Assembly: GCA_013397935.1 (NCBI GenBank) | Contig: VZRN01011464.1 | Location: 6,260,411 to 6,324,410 of the forward strand | DNA: 64,000 nt | Source of the DNA: Dasyornis broadbenti | Lineage: Eukaryota > Chordata > Aves > Passeriformes > Dasyornithidae | Direction of reading: 5' to 3' | Shown: positions 1 to 13,539 of the stretch, piece by piece | How the letters are laid out: every line of letters starts with the position of its first letter | How positions within the stretch are numbered: position 1 is the first letter of the stretch | Translations under genes and position numbers: made by a program | Notes under the pieces: generated by a model | Told to the model about the DNA's origin: nothing | What the model saw: only the letters and a program-made list of their open reading frames with translations | The model's database searches: none

Positions 1-323
1 TGGAAAACGATTTGCTTATTTTTTTTTTTTTGTCTTTTCTGTTTAGTTGAGAACAACAGTGACTACAACTTAAAGTCTGCAGAGGATAAATTGCTTTTTT
101 CTGTTAAATTTCAGGACACTTAGAAGGATACTAGGTACAAGTAAGACCAGCACAACATAAATAGGTCTCTTCCTAGAACTTGCTATATTGAAGTGTATAG
201 ATGTTAGAAACAAAAGAATGTTATGTTTGGAATTGTAAGAAATTGGATCCTTGGGAAAGCAGACCTGTATAGTTGTTGATTTGCTAAAATTCTTACTTTA
301 GTAGAGATAAATATAAATCATAC
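1..323 (-). other. CACNA2D1: Intron, 5' part only
   Basis: This is the start of the intron downstream of the 324-413 exon. It begins with donor GTATGA at 323 and has no acceptor in the window. It holds a T run at about 21-32 and AT-rich sequence; nothing else is recognised. Confidence 0.85.
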
Positions 324-413
324 CAGAGCATCCAGATAGACATTTGTCCATTGGACTTGTTTAGCTCTCTCTCCAGCTAAAACCATTGGTCTTCCCAAAA
401 CATCCAGATATTC
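324..413 (-). CDS. CACNA2D1: CACNA2D1 exon, return to dCache module (about residues 425-454)
   Basis: This 90-base, 30-codon exon is phase 0 at both ends, with acceptor CTTTTTGGCAG and donor GTATGA. It reads EYLDVLGRPMVLAGERAKQ and then VQWTNVYLDAL. Human has DKAK where this has ERAK; NVYLDAL separates it from alpha-2/delta-2, which has NVYEDAL. The aspartate of YLDAL is human D452, an acidic residue placed in the gabapentin pocket by cryo-EM structures. The following exon in transcript order, expected to encode ELGLVITGTLP, is not present in bases 1-323 and lies outside the window. Confidence 0.97.
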
Positions 414-2015
414 CTGCCAAAAAGCGTAATAAACTCATCAGAAGGCAATTATTAGATCAAAGAGCATAAACAACATTAAAATAAACAATAATGAAGTAAA
501 ACCAAAATATCAGGGAAAAAAAGAAATAAAAATTCACCACTAATACAGGAAGATCATTTAATTACTTTAAAATTGTACCACAAAACAATTCAGTCTTCAG
601 TTTGCAGTATTTACTGACAAGGTAATTCCTGTATTTCACTCTCAGTCACGTGAACCTTACATACTCATAACCACCACTCTCCTTCCACAAAATGAAAATC
701 ACAACTATTTTAATTCAAAAATTAATTGCTAATGACATAACAAAATTACAAACAGATTACAGAACCTTCAACCCAGAAGAAAGAGTGGACAATGGAGGAT
801 GAGTGTTGTAACATCTGTGAATGTTGAGCTCTTAATGCAACAATTTGCTTAACTTCTATTGGAATTAAAAAAAAAAATCAGAGTTATAAAACCTCATTCT
901 TCCTGCCTTCCTTCAGTTTGTGAGGATGGCTAAAGCTGGTGAGCTTATGAGATGTCAGATTTTTTGACTGATTTGGGAGTGGATGCCATCAAAATTTTTC
1001 AGTCATCAACTTTTTCTACTTGTCTGATCTTAGGGATACTTCTTGCCAGACACTATCTGGAAGACTTTAACAAAATCAAAGGGCTCTTATTCGAGCCAAA
1101 AAAAGGACTCTTATTTTCTGCCAAAAAATGTCATGCCTGGCCTTGGAAGGACAAAGAACTGCTGTGATATTTCTCTGCTGTTCTGGACATGTGAGTACAT
1201 AGATTTTCACACAACTGAAAAGAATACTTGTTCTTCTACACTGTGCTTCTTCAGTTTGGGTTACGTCATATAATCCCAGAGTCCTGTGCCTTTAATTATC
1301 TACATACAAGGCTGCTAAAATGTTCCTGCATCCTTTTTGAAGGGAAAAAGTGCAGTCTCTCCCAGAGGGCTTGGATCAATCCAGTTACCTCTCCTACAAG
1401 TAGGATTGTAGTGTGGCACCCTGATGAGTTAGATGCTTTAGCAGGGTATCCCCTCACATACATTCACAGCCTTCTCCGCGTTATACCAACCCTTTGGATC
1501 ATGCAGGAAGTATGGCAGAAGGTGAACTATGAATGCCTAGACACACAATAAAAAATTACTGGCTTTATAGAACTTTATAATAAAATTGATGTCATGTCTC
1601 AGCATCAAAGTTTGAGGGATCATGTAAGGCCTGGAGGAAAACTGAGCCAAAAAGAGTCTTTGTGCAGAGGGCTGCAGGATACAGAGCACTGCAGACACTC
1701 CATGGTGTGCACATGCTCAACCTGCTTTGCAGGCTAATGTGACCAGTGTGCATGCAAGCTGCAGTGGGACAGCCGGCCAGGATAACAGGGATCACATTTT
1801 AAACTAGTTCATTGAAACCATTTAAAAGCAGAATGTTTTAACAGAATAATCCCTTAAATGTAGAAGAAAGCATTATTTTTTTCTCTATTCTTAATGTAGT
1901 GTATCTTAAAATTTAATTGATTTTAGCAGAGGTGAAGAGCAAACATATCCAAGAACAGATATTACTCCACTTTCTGCGTGTTAAAACTGCACCTGGATCT
2001 GGCCAACACACTTAC
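414..2015 (-). other. CACNA2D1: Intron of 1602 bases
   Basis: This phase 0 intron contains a local imperfect duplication at 1081-1129 and a moderately GC-richer stretch around 1610-1795 that I cannot assign. Open frames of up to 107 codons on the plus strand near 1228-1551 have no recognised homology and look like chance. No second exon was seen, and none is needed, since the flanking exons join in frame. Confidence 0.85.
1081..1129. repeat. Local imperfect tandem duplication, about 24 bases per unit
   Basis: GGGCTCTTATTCGAGCCAAA is followed directly by GGACTCTTATTTTCTGCCAA, each trailed by an A run. It looks like an old local duplication. Confidence 0.7.
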
Positions 2016-2065
2016 CTGGGTATTTATTCTTATGGCTCCAATAGAAGGAATTTCATAATAATAAC
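2016..2065 (-). CDS. CACNA2D1: CACNA2D1 exon, end of VWA domain (about residues 408-424)
   Basis: This 50-base exon, one of the two shortest here, has acceptor AAATTTTAG and donor GTAAGT. Two bases complete a glycine codon, followed by YYYEIPSIGAIRINTQ, identical to human as remembered and very similar in alpha-2/delta-2. It ends in phase 0. The segment leads from the last VWA helix back to the dCache module. Its reading frame is too short to be found by frame length alone; it was located by the conserved peptide and splice sites. Confidence 0.96.
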
Positions 2066-4146
2066 CTAAAATTTGAAACAGAAATAATGCCATTTTACCA
2101 TGATAGATTATGGCCTCTTAATCTTGAGGAATTTAATTTAGCTTATAATTTCTAGTTTAAGTTTTGTAAGAATTCTTGTTTATGAATGAAATACTTTTTA
2201 GTAGATGCCACCACAATGCATGGCTGTATGATGGGTCACCACACCATTCAGACCAAGCTATTCACTCTTAAGCAATGAGACTTTACAATGTGTTTCTTCT
2301 GTCTGTTTTATTTAAGGCTATATAATACACTGAGTTGTACTCATGAAATCCTAGTTACTACAATGTGCAAGTATATTTAATGGTTATTTTAATATGCTGT
2401 GACAGCAACATAATTATATGCCGAATGCATAAAGGAATGCAAGCATAGCTATGGCCTGCCATGAGTGAATTCATAGTATAAAAATATATGGCACTCTTTA
2501 AGAAAAAAGCTAATGGGTATTCCTCCTAATACCCATTCTCTGTTCTCGTACAGAGAATATACATCAGAAATGTCTGTATTTGGCATTGATTTTATCGCTC
2601 ATTTGTTTGAATTAAAAATGTTTAAAATATTTAAATACAGTAAGACTGAAGCCAGGCACTGAGATCCATCTTCAATCCAAGAAAAGTTTAAGTCAAATTG
2701 GAAAGGGCAGAGGATTAGAGAGGTAAGAGTATTGAAATTAGTAATTTCCTTTGCTGTAAGTAAAATCTTTTCATTAAGGAAAAAGGAAATAAAACTGCTT
2801 CTTTGAATGTGCAAACATATCATCACAGGAGTTTTGGACAGAAGATTATGATCATTTTGCCTCAATGAAATAACATAGGTGGTTATGCTTTAAACCAGCT
2901 GGTCCTCATTTGTTTTAAAACAATGGAGGTCACATGCACACAGTATTTTGAGATACAAGGATGTCAGTAAAAACAAACAAAAAAAATTCTGTTCAAAACA
3001 CGAATGTGGATTTTCTGTTATTATGTGACAATATGATCTGCTTTTCATGAAGTTGTATCTTCTGCATGACTTGTCAGCATGCTGAGGGTTTCATGAGGTT
3101 ATGACACATATGGTATTTCATCCAGGCTATGGATTCTTCTTCATATTTTCTTTCTGTATCCATACCTTTTGTTTTCTTTGGTTTATGTAATTCTTCTGCC
3201 TGAGCAAGTCTTTACCTCCTTCCCTGGCAATCCTATTTTTTGAGAGCCTTTGTAATCTAGCTCATGTCTCATCTCTTGCTTCTCACTGATTTGTAAAATA
3301 CTTTTACATTGTCAGTCAGGCCTACTGCCTGGAAAATTCCAGGAAATTTCCTATAGGAAGTTGCTCAATTTAAAATACCAGCAAATCTTTGATAAATTAC
3401 GTATTTTCTACTTATCTCTGTTTGTATCTCATGCCTTGTTCTACAGTTATATTGTAAGATATTTGAGACACCTCTTTCTCACACTCTTTTAAAATGCTTC
3501 TGAGCACATTTGTAATGTAGAAATTTCATGTAGAAAGTATTTTACTTCCTTACTTTCACTTTTTTTACTTTTCTTTTTTTTCCTACATAAAGAAATCAGG
3601 ATAAAAATATAAAATACAAGATGCTCTCAGAAACTAAGAAATCACAGCAAGAATGATTTTGATATTTTCATTTAAAAAGGGAAAAAAAATTCTAAGTATC
3701 TGGTCCCTTGTAAATTTTGGAGAACAACAGAAAGAAATATAACCAGCCAACTAACCAAACAAAAATCCTTTTGTCCAGACCGCTTAATTTAAAACAGCTT
3801 TGCTTAATTTCTTATCTGTCATCAGTTCCAGCTTTACATAGATGGCTATTACAACAAATATTCTCAAAACTGAACCATCATGTCTTATTATTATAAAAAC
3901 TAATGTGGTAGTTTTCATACAACATAAAGTTTTAAATAAATTCATAAAAAATAAATATACAAGTATTTTAATTACATGTAATATTTTTCATGTAAAATTA
4001 TTTAATAAAACAACATTGGGAACTTTTATTAACAAATACAATAAAGCTGAAAATCAAGCTGAAAAATCTGTGGTTTTTAGAGAATAACAAAGATATCCCC
4101 TATCCAAAGCTCTAGTGAAGATCAGTTTAAAGGAAAGACACAGTAC
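2066..4146 (-). other. CACNA2D1: Intron of 2081 bases
   Basis: This phase 1 intron is AT-rich, with T-rich tracts near 3560-3590. I see no repeat family, exon or regulatory element that I can support. Confidence 0.85.
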
Positions 4147-4225
4147 CTTTATTTTCACAGGCCATCCACTGTATGGGTCCTTTGTCATAATTATGTTGAC
4201 CAACAGAAAATGTGAACACACGTAC
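4147..4225 (-). CDS. CACNA2D1: CACNA2D1 exon with the alpha-2 cysteine that links to delta (about residues 382-408)
   Basis: This 79-base exon has acceptor TTGCACAG and donor GTACTG. It reads VRVFTFSVGQHNYDKGPIQW, then MACENK, and ends with the first base of a glycine codon (phase 1). The cysteine of MACENKG corresponds to human C404, which forms the disulfide that holds alpha-2 to the separately cleaved delta peptide (partner C1047, outside the window). The only difference from the remembered human peptide is R396 to K. It closes the VWA beta sheet. The flanking introns are 19.3 kb and 2.1 kb long. Confidence 0.97.
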
Positions 4226-6932
4226 CTGTGCAAGTTAAAAAAACAATGTATATAACAACTACAAATCATTTATTTGTTGTGACTCTCAAGTCAATGGATT
4301 TTTCCTACATTTGAACTGAAAAACAACACTATGAATTTTCCAGTTTTTGTCACCATAACAGATATGAGAGATGTAAAAGATAATAGATTATGGTATTTTA
4401 TGTATTCCTATTACTTTTTCCATGAAGTAGAATCAAGGAAAATGTTCTTTCACATATCCTTTGTACTTTAAAGGTCTTGCATTGGTGATCATTCATGAAG
4501 TATTACATTTCCAGATTTGTATTCTAGGGTGGTAATTATAACTCTTCAGTTTTTGTTAAGTTAGTTGACATAATCTATCAATATTAAATGCTTACCAATA
4601 AATTAAAAAGAATATATGTGTGGCAGTAGAATTCAAAGCAATGCATACCAGGACTTTTTAGCATATAAAATAGGAAATTTTCAGATATTACAGAAAATAA
4701 ATTCTCGTTTTGTTTAGACTCAGTCTTCTTCATGTAAAACCACTGAATTAGTTCTAGAGACTTCCATACAAAGGTTAAGTTTCTAGTCTTTCACCTCAAG
4801 CTCTTGATATTCATTTAAGCTATGGGTTTTATTAGCATAATTCTATTCTTTTTATACAAAGCTACTCCAATTTATCTCAGCAACTGTAAGGAAACATGGC
4901 TTCAGAAGAATCCACCAAAACTTCTCCAAATTTTGGACTGAAAACAGACTTTTCAGCTGAAATTATTTTTCATTCGAATTTTCTGATTTGAATGAGAAAA
5001 ATTTAAACCCAAAACCTGATAATCCTGTAAAAATATAAAAAAATTCTACCAGAGATATTGACACATTACAAATACAATGTTTCAGCTTCTGGCTGAATAT
5101 TTTGCTCTAAATTTGAATATTTTTGTTAAAAGCTGGAAAAAATCTTTTCCCTACAGTTGTAATGAGCTGCTCACTATGTTCATGTCCCTCTGCCCAAGGG
5201 TCAGACAGCTTTTCCTTTTTTAGGCATCTCTTTATTAATGGATCTTTAACTTACCACTTCAATGTACAAATCATATATCACACCAGGAAATCAGAATGCA
5301 AATTCCTTTATATGGATTTGATATTTAAAATTAAAATATATTACAATTAATTTGCATGCAGGGTATAACTGAGTAATAAGGTAATGTTTTCATTAAATGA
5401 TATTCACACTCTAAAATTGCAGAGACTCTTTGTAAACTAGTGATCATTGCTAAGTTTTTTAATGACTATTTATACAAATTTTCATCACATTATTTAGCAT
5501 GTGAAATTAGTACCCAAACCTTCACTTCTCAAATAAAAAAAAATAAAATTGTGTGACATCATCAGACCTTGAGTATTAACCTAGAGCTGTAAAAATGGCT
5601 TCACATCATCCATCAGCAGGCAATAAATGGTGAAACTTCATTAGTGTTGACCCCTATATGCAAGAAGGGCAAACAAAGTTTTGTGCTGGATACCATTTTT
5701 AATTAACCCTTTTTTTTTTTTTTTAATTCGCTTTATCCATACAAGCCCTTTGTTTCTGCAGGTAAAGGCAGAATTAAAGCACCTATTCTGCTGCACTGAG
5801 CACTGATTTAAGTGCTTGTTTTGTAGTTTAAGACTACACCATATAGGGTCATTCCCCACTAATAAGTCAAGCCAATTACATTTCTGGTTACAGACAGGTA
5901 TAGGAATGACTGTGCCTACATGACATTAGTTTTTTTCCTCATAGTTCATACAGATAAATACAGATGAAAAATACCTTCTATTGCCCTGAAAATATTGGTA
6001 TTGACAGAGCAAACATGACTTCACCTGACATGTTTACATCTCATTCATTAACACTGTACCACATTTGCCATTGCCCTTTTATTCTTGACTTTTAAAAAAT
6101 GACAGCTACAGCTCTTCCAATGCATCTTTCTGCTTCTACTTAATTACTCGCTATTTTTTTCTTATCTGAATATCACCATGTTATTTTGTACTGGCATGTC
6201 TCAGCTCACAAGGTCCCTGCCTACTATTCTCCTGTTCTTTTTGAGCTCACAATACTCCCAGTTTATTGTCCACTAAATACTTGATCCAGAATATATTCGT
6301 CTCAAAAACCATGGAAAAATCCCACTGACGGCCACTAATTAGATACTTGAGAGATCCGATGTTTCTTTTGGATTAAAAGCTACCAAATCATGTGGGTTTT
6401 CTTGTGTGTGTAGAAAACACATGAGGCAATTAGACTGGACTGACTAGCATTTGATCTCAAAAGTAAAAATGAAACACTGAATTGAATTCAAGTTGCGAAA
6501 TGCTATGTAATTTAGGGAAAAGCAGCAGTGTGTTAAATCTGCAACAAATCTATAAGGAATTTAGAATTTAAATTATTGACAACAAGCAGGCAACAATATA
6601 TTTGATTTACTGTTCCTTGGATAATTAACAGAGATAAAGAACTGCAATGAAAATTGGAGTTTTTAATTGTTACTTGGTTTGGCAAGAGGGTGGGATATTC
6701 AAAAGAGTATTCTTTTTCCTATTGCCTCATCTGGAATTGAGTAGAATGACAGACCAGCTGGAAAAATGAGTCAGCAAGTCAAATTAAACAAGCCAATTTT
6801 AGCAAGAAAACCCATGCTCTGTGCTAAAATTTTCTGTGACAGGACCCAGAGTCAGCCAAAGTACTGAGATGCATTTGTCTATATGTTTTCCTTATAGACA
6901 TCTCTCCAAAGAAGACAATAAGCTATTGAATT

Positions 6933-6954
6933 AAAAAAAAAAAAAAAAAAAAAA
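6933..6954. repeat. A22 homopolymer
   Basis: This is an uninterrupted run of 22 A, the longest homopolymer in the window. No retroposed sequence is recognised on its 5' side. Confidence 0.95.
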
Positions 6955-7715
6955 CCACTAAATATTTAATTACTTTTAATAGGGAATTTATGACTAAGAA
7001 AACTTGAAGCAACTGGATCAGACACAATGGGTAAGAGCACCTCTCCCTTTGCCTGTCCTTTAAGCTTGATTTCAACCAACTAAGTGGATTTCTGAGTTGA
7101 AGCAAACTGCCAAGTAGTCTTTGATCCCAATAAGTTGTTTTCCATCACCACTAAGGCCTGGTTATGTTTTCTCTCTGCCTCTCTGCAGCCTCTTGGGTCT
7201 GGTGTAAATTGGAGTTCCTGGGTGGTTTTCCCACGACAGCTCCTCTCCACTACCCTCACCAGAGGATGGACATTTGTGTTCCCCAACCCAATTCCTAGGG
7301 AAAGGGCAATCTTGCCTCGAGGCAGATCTATTTATTCTCTTCATAAAGAAACAAACTTCCAAAGCAGTAAAAACCAACAGAAAATTAAGAAAAACAAATA
7401 GGAGCTGTCACACTTTCTGATTTTCAAAGTAAAGTACTTCTAGAAAACTTGTACCCTTAGAATTGAGAAGAACTAGAGATGGGCACCAGCCTGCTCTGCC
7501 AGCCCATTCAGGTACTGTCTTGAAACTGTTCTGAAATATAAAAGTCCTGATTTTTGATTTCAGGGAGTTCAAAACTAATTCTCAGTATTTTCCTCACTGA
7601 GAGTAACCTTAGGGAGAAAATTTTAAAAAGTATTTTATTCTTTGTATTAATTTCCAATATATTGTAGAGGAATATACCGATTAGCAACAAAACAAGTGTA
7701 GAATTAATGTCTAAG

Positions 7716-7880
7716 GCATTCAGGCAGTGAATGCCACAGGCTGCTCAGTGAGGCTGTAAATCTGCCTCCTTAGAGGTTTTAAAGACCAGACTAGATATGG
7801 CCCTGAGCAACCTGGCTTGATCTTAGACCTGATACTGGACTAGACACCTCTGCAAGCCCCTTGCAAACTGCCTTATCCTA
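7716..7880 (+). mobile_element. CR1 LINE fragment, plus orientation
   Basis: The stretch contains degraded but recognisable 3'-region CR1 sequence: GCCACAGGCTGCTCAGTGAGG, a following gag-like TTTTAAAGACCAGACTAGA, and GGACTAGACACCTCTGC before a decayed CCTT tail. These match the order of the avian CR1 3' end. The end lacks a clean ATTCTATGAT repeat, so it is an old copy. It faces a second CR1 fragment about 500 bases downstream. Confidence 0.75.
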
Positions 7881-8381
7881 GGAACCTGTGAAGGACATCA
7901 AAGGAACACATGCAAAAATCCAACTCCTAATCAGAGGAAGTGATCGAAAAGAACACTACAAATATAGTGGAAGAAGTACCATACTGAAGAAAATACAATT
8001 GCCTAATTATAGAATTACTTTGCTATTTATTTGTATTTCTTTTGAAAGAAGATCTTAAGCACCAAGGTGAATAAAAAAAAGATTCTGAGTACTACAGATT
8101 TTAAGGGACAATGGCACTCAAGAGAGTTGTGATGAAGACAAAAATGAAGAGGTACCCATGAAAAGGCTGCTTTCCCTACAGATCTCGTTTGCTTTTTACC
8201 TATTTTATGTCTGTTTTTGCTATTAGAATAAAATTAAGAAGGATTAAATTAGATGCTTCCTTTGGATATATCATGTTATGAGTATTACAGAAAACTAAGG
8301 CTTGAGTGAAGTTAATTCAAAGGGGTAATTAATCACAAAGACTTTGCTGTTTAGGTTACTGCAAATACGTGTAGGCAATGT

Positions 8382-8475
8382 AGAATCACTGATTTGGTTG
8401 GATGGGACCTTAAAGGTCATCTCCTTCCAACACCCTGTCATAGCACTAGAACCAAACTGCATTCAGCTCAGAGTG
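8382..8475 (-). mobile_element. CR1 LINE 3' tail, minus orientation
   Basis: AGAATCACTGATTTGGTTGG, followed by a GGGACCTTAAAGGTCATCTC-type block and TTCCAACACCCTGTCAT, is the reverse complement of the CR1 3' end. It is short, about 95 bases, which is typical of 5'-truncated CR1 insertions. Confidence 0.85.
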
Positions 8476-11400
8476 GAAGAAATGCACATTTTTCGACAGA
8501 TAAATTATTTGTCTGAAATTCTGTGCTACTAAAATGAGAGAGCTCTCAATACTCATTTGTGTGCATCTCTTCATTTCTCTGTTTAGGAAAAGATTAACTG
8601 ACCTTTGGAGATATATGTGTCCATTTTATCAGATTCCAAGAGAGCTATGCAATTAATTCACTCAACTGTACGTTGGCAAGACAAATCCTGTCATTTTATG
8701 CCTAGCATGTAAAAAGAGGAAGAGTGCATCTTTCTTTACTACTAAATAAACAAACTGACTGTATCAAAAACCTGACCTCATCAAACCATTCAAATTTGGC
8801 TTTCACAATAATAAGATTTCAGAACATTTTACTCTGGCCTTTATAGCTGAAGGTAAAGATTCCTGGATAAACTTTGTTACTATAGAACAAGAAAAGCTGT
8901 GATAAAGGGAAATAAATGATTCAGTAATTCCAGCATGATCCAGGAAATTATTTTTCCCACTAATATGTTTATAGATTATCAGATATGAGGAAAAATTGTT
9001 TGCAGTTTGTGTTTAAAAGGTACCCTTCTGAATAAAAGGACAACATAAGAAGCCTATCATTCTGAATAAAATCATAAAACTGCTTTTCTATTTTCCACTA
9101 TGCATTCTGTCTTCTAAATCCCTTGTAACTATAGCTTGTAAACCACTTAATAATTTTTATGTTTTGTGACACAGGTCAGAGAGATGTTGTGTGATTTTCA
9201 AGCTGACACAGCTAAAACTGTAAATTACAGTTTTACATCTGTGGACAGAAATTTGAAGATGATTTTGGATTCTGCTGTGAGTTAACTGAGACCAAAAGAC
9301 ATTTATGACTGGTTTGATCTGAGAACAGAATTTCAGAGGACAATCTGAAAACAAAATATACTAATTAGGAAACCACCTAGGATTAGCCAGTAGAATACAC
9401 CAAATAAAGAGTTTCACCTAAATTCTGACTCATAATCTGTCCTGCTGAACTGCTCAGATCAGGGCTTCCAGGGACACAGTCCTGAACCATTTGGATTAGA
9501 GCTGTAATTGTAAGGCAATTTCCATTTTTTTTGTTCCTTTTTTTTCTCTTTTTTTTTTTTTTTTCTTAGGAAGCACAGAGAGAAGAGAAATAAAAGTTCT
9601 GAGTTTAACAGCAGGGGCAAGACTCAGAACCGTGTGCTAGCGTACAGTTTTAGGATCCCTTAAGCCATCTTTTATGCGTTACATAAAATGGGACATAACC
9701 CATTTTGTTTCTCAGGCCATGAGGGCAAGTGGCACAGCATGGCTCACATCTCTGTGGCTACACCATGGTGCCATCCTCTCTCCCTGCCTGCCCTCTATAT
9801 CAGGTCATCTCATTAAAGAATTTTTTGGGAATAAGCCCTGGCTCATGCTATCCCTGAACTGAACACTGACATTGCTAAAAGAATTGACTGCCACAGGCCA
9901 GGAACCATCCTGTTGGGTCTGTTAACAATTACAGTTATGGATAACTGCGGACATTTCTCCAGCCTGCACCCCGGCCCTGGACCACTCATTAGTATGGATA
10001 CAGTTGTCTAGCTCACTCCTACAAGTAAGGCTGGTTTTCTCGTGCCAGGCTGAGCAAGGCTCAGCTTTTCAAAATCACTGGGGCAGTGGTGCCTCTAAAC
10101 GTACAAAGGAGAGTTCAGTGCTCACACAAAGAGGGATGAGTTCATGATTCTCAGTTTGAGCACATTCATAACTTCCCCTGCTTTGAATGCCAGGCTCAAG
10201 AAAGTTCAGAAGTTGGAGATTCAGGTTTTGTATGTAACTGTCAGGCTGCTGATGCATTTTGCCCTTAATAGCAATTGGGAAAAAAAATAGAGACGACCTA
10301 AGCAGCAGGGTGTGATACCTAGTCAGGTGTCAAGGTTGTGAAGTTCAAAAAGTCTAAGAGCTCAGAAAGCAGATTTCACAACTTTATGTCAAATTAGGAA
10401 ATAAAAAGAATGGTATGATACACCAGCAGAAATGTATCAAGTTACATTTTTGACATTTATGATTACATTAGGATCTGTCCCTTGCTGTGAGTGCTCTCCA
10501 AAAATATGTGTAGACTTGGGCTAACTGGGAAGGAAAACATGCATGTGAAACAGTAAGAAGAATCCAGCTCTCAAATATTTAAATGCAAAGGTAAGTGCAG
10601 GCTGGACATCTTCGAAGTTTTAGACATGAAGAAAGTATTAATCCATATGATTTGAAAATCCATTTGACACTACTTGAGTGTTTCCACAAGTGATCCTTTA
10701 TACTCTGATTCAGCAAGGCTGAATCACATCATTAAGTGATCTATTTAACCGTGCAAGTGTCCCCTTGAAACCAAAGCAAAAATCCTTTAACTGAGGCACG
10801 TGTTTAAAGACAAATAGAGCAGATCCTTGGAAATACTATTTCAGACATTTATCCACAGCAAATTATTTCTTCCAAACCTTCCATGTGTATTTGCAATCTT
10901 CCCTATCATTCATATTTTTCATTCACTACAATTCAACCTCAAACATCAAACTGCAATGCTAGCTTATTAATTCATAGTCTAATTATAGTCTGTGTAATTA
11001 TAGCCTAATAACAAAGAGAAATAATGACACTCTAAAAATTAGCTCACATTAGAGTCTAACGCTAATCCTTCTATATTAAAATAAAAATTATGCTTGTTGA
11101 ATATCAGGAGATTATTGGAGAATCTCACTGCCTTTGGATATTATTCTATACTGATAATATGGGCTCCAAATAATTTAATGGTGTTAATATGCTGGAAAAA
11201 TAGTATCAAGAACACTGATTAGTTACAAGTAATTACTCTAGGAAAGGAATTAACAACTGAGAATTATACCTGAAGTCTACATAACATGTGCATATAATGG
11301 AAGGTGCGTGTTCATGGAAGAAGTTTTAAGTGAATGCCACAAATCCACGAAATACTTTTTGCTAACTGCAAAGTGTTTCAAAAATGACAAAAGGGTTTGT

Positions 11401-11599
11401 TTTTTTTCCAGGCTTGTTTCACTCCCTCACAAAGAAAACATATCTGCTTGAAAATAGGGATATTTTCTACTGCAGACTAATGGTCAAAAAACCACTGTAG
11501 TTATATTGAAAAATTCCAGAACTAAGGCTTTCACAGAACTAAAAAAAAAAAACCAAAAAAACCCCAACTAATTCAGTCACACTGTTCTACAACTTCTTA

Positions 11600-11613
11600 G
11601 TGCCACCTTGTGG
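11600..11613 (-). promoter_or_regulatory. CTCF-like motif
   Basis: GTGCCACCTTGTGG is the reverse complement of CCACAAGGTGGCAC and matches the CTCF core CCACNAGGTGGCAG at 13 of 14 positions. The motif lies deep in an AT-rich intron, where chance GC-rich matches of this length are uncommon. Binding cannot be shown from sequence. Confidence 0.5.
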
Positions 11614-13539
11614 AACCACAGCACCTCATTCCTTACTCACAGAAGGGCTGTCTGGTGCCCCTTCCTCTGCTGCCACACAGATATAAGTATGAAAGTATAA
11701 ATTCCTGCCGACACCAGGTAATCTGCCTCTGCTAAACTGATTGTAATTAGAATGGACCACTGAATATGTGATCCTTTAATTCTTTACCTAGTTTAGACAT
11801 AATCTTTGATGAGCCACAAATATCACAGGAGGACAAGCACAGTTTCATACGGTCACAATGACTTAATGTTAGGACAAGGACTACTACACAATGATGAAAA
11901 GACAGTGTCCTCTGTACTGCACAGTCTCCTCAGGTAAGATGAAGTTTTTGATCTCAACATTTTCTAACTGTGAGTATAAATCAACTCTGTTTTATTAGCT
12001 TCGTATAACATTAGTCTTAAGAACAGCAATAAGAAAGAGAAAGGCTGTACTCTCAAAAACACCAGCAGAACTTCACATTGATGTGTTTGAATTTTATGTT
12101 TGAGAGTCAATTTGCTTATGCCAACCCTGCCAAAAACTGGGCTTTGGTCCACTCTCAAGCCTTAAGAGCAACTGTGTCAGCAGAGCCCACATAAATGCAC
12201 AGAAGTTAAACCCTTGCTCCTTCGCTCTTTCCTTTTCTTTGCTGCAACAGGAGCAGTCTCATCACCTTGTCTGGGAGTGTGCCAGTTGACAGAGGCTGAA
12301 AACCTCCCAGATTTAACTCAGTTAAAACCTATAAATTATTAGAGATTTGTGGCTGTAGATCTATCTCAGAGGCTGTGGACACATTGGTTGGTTCTCCAGG
12401 GATTTCCACCAGAAGGGCTGTACTCATCACCCTACCCCACCTCAGAAACCACTGTACAGCACTCTGTTGCATCAGGTGATTTTCTAGCTCTTCATCCTGT
12501 CTCCCAGACTTCAGATAAAGAACATACTGTCATCTTTTGAACAATTAATCCGTTGAATGTTTTACTTTGACTACCCAGGTTCTATTTATTCAGTTGATCT
12601 GTTTGCTTCTTTGGGATGTTAATAACAAATTTTCCCTGTTGAAATGAAGAACAATTAAATTCCTCCTTTCCCTAAGCTGTTTCTCCCTGACACTCATCAT
12701 TTAGCATTCTCTGAAGAAAACAGTTTTTTCTGAGAATTCCTTGTAAGTTTGGTGGTCCATATCAAGAACCAGACAAGGGAGTTGACAAAGTAATTCCCAC
12801 TGTACTCTGGATTAAAAGCATTTTAGGCATTTCTTTGATAGTCAAAACAACATTTGGAGGCAGCTGAGCAGCTGGAAAGGACTGGATTAATTAGAGAGAT
12901 ATTTACGGTTCATATTGTGACACTAAGCCCTCCTTTTTTTTTTTTTTTTATATTGCCCTTGTAAATCCCAGGGAAGAAGTATTACAAATACCAGCCAAGT
13001 ATTTAAAGGAATATTTAAATATGCCATTTCAAATACTAATTTTAATCACATACTCTGCCTTTTTTTTCCCACGCAAGTAGTCTTGTACAGTTGCTTCCTC
13101 AATTTTTTGCTCCCATTTACTCCAGTTCTTGTACAGCTTGGAAAAGGGACTGAAACTTAACAGTTGCAAATGCCAAACGGTTGCACTAGAGGAGGGAAAA
13201 GGGTAGGTGGGAAAAGGAAGGACCCTCAGAAATCCTCATTTCCAGTAGAAACCATTTACAGAAGTCTTCCTCTGTGGAATTAGTAGTTACACAAATTTCA
13301 TGTCTAATTTTATAATTGGCTGATGCTCACAGGAACATGAAAATTCTAAATAAAAATGATTTAGTGAGCTTTGAAAAGTGTATGCCACCCAAACAGGTGA
13401 ACGGACTTAGTCCATGCTCACATGCTGTTTCATGAAGACTGACCTGGGAACGGAACTACCTTAGAAGAGGGAGATTTAGGGATGAAAATACAGCAAGTTT
13501 TGTTCCCTTTCCTTTTCTAGGTGGAAAAAAACCTAATAG

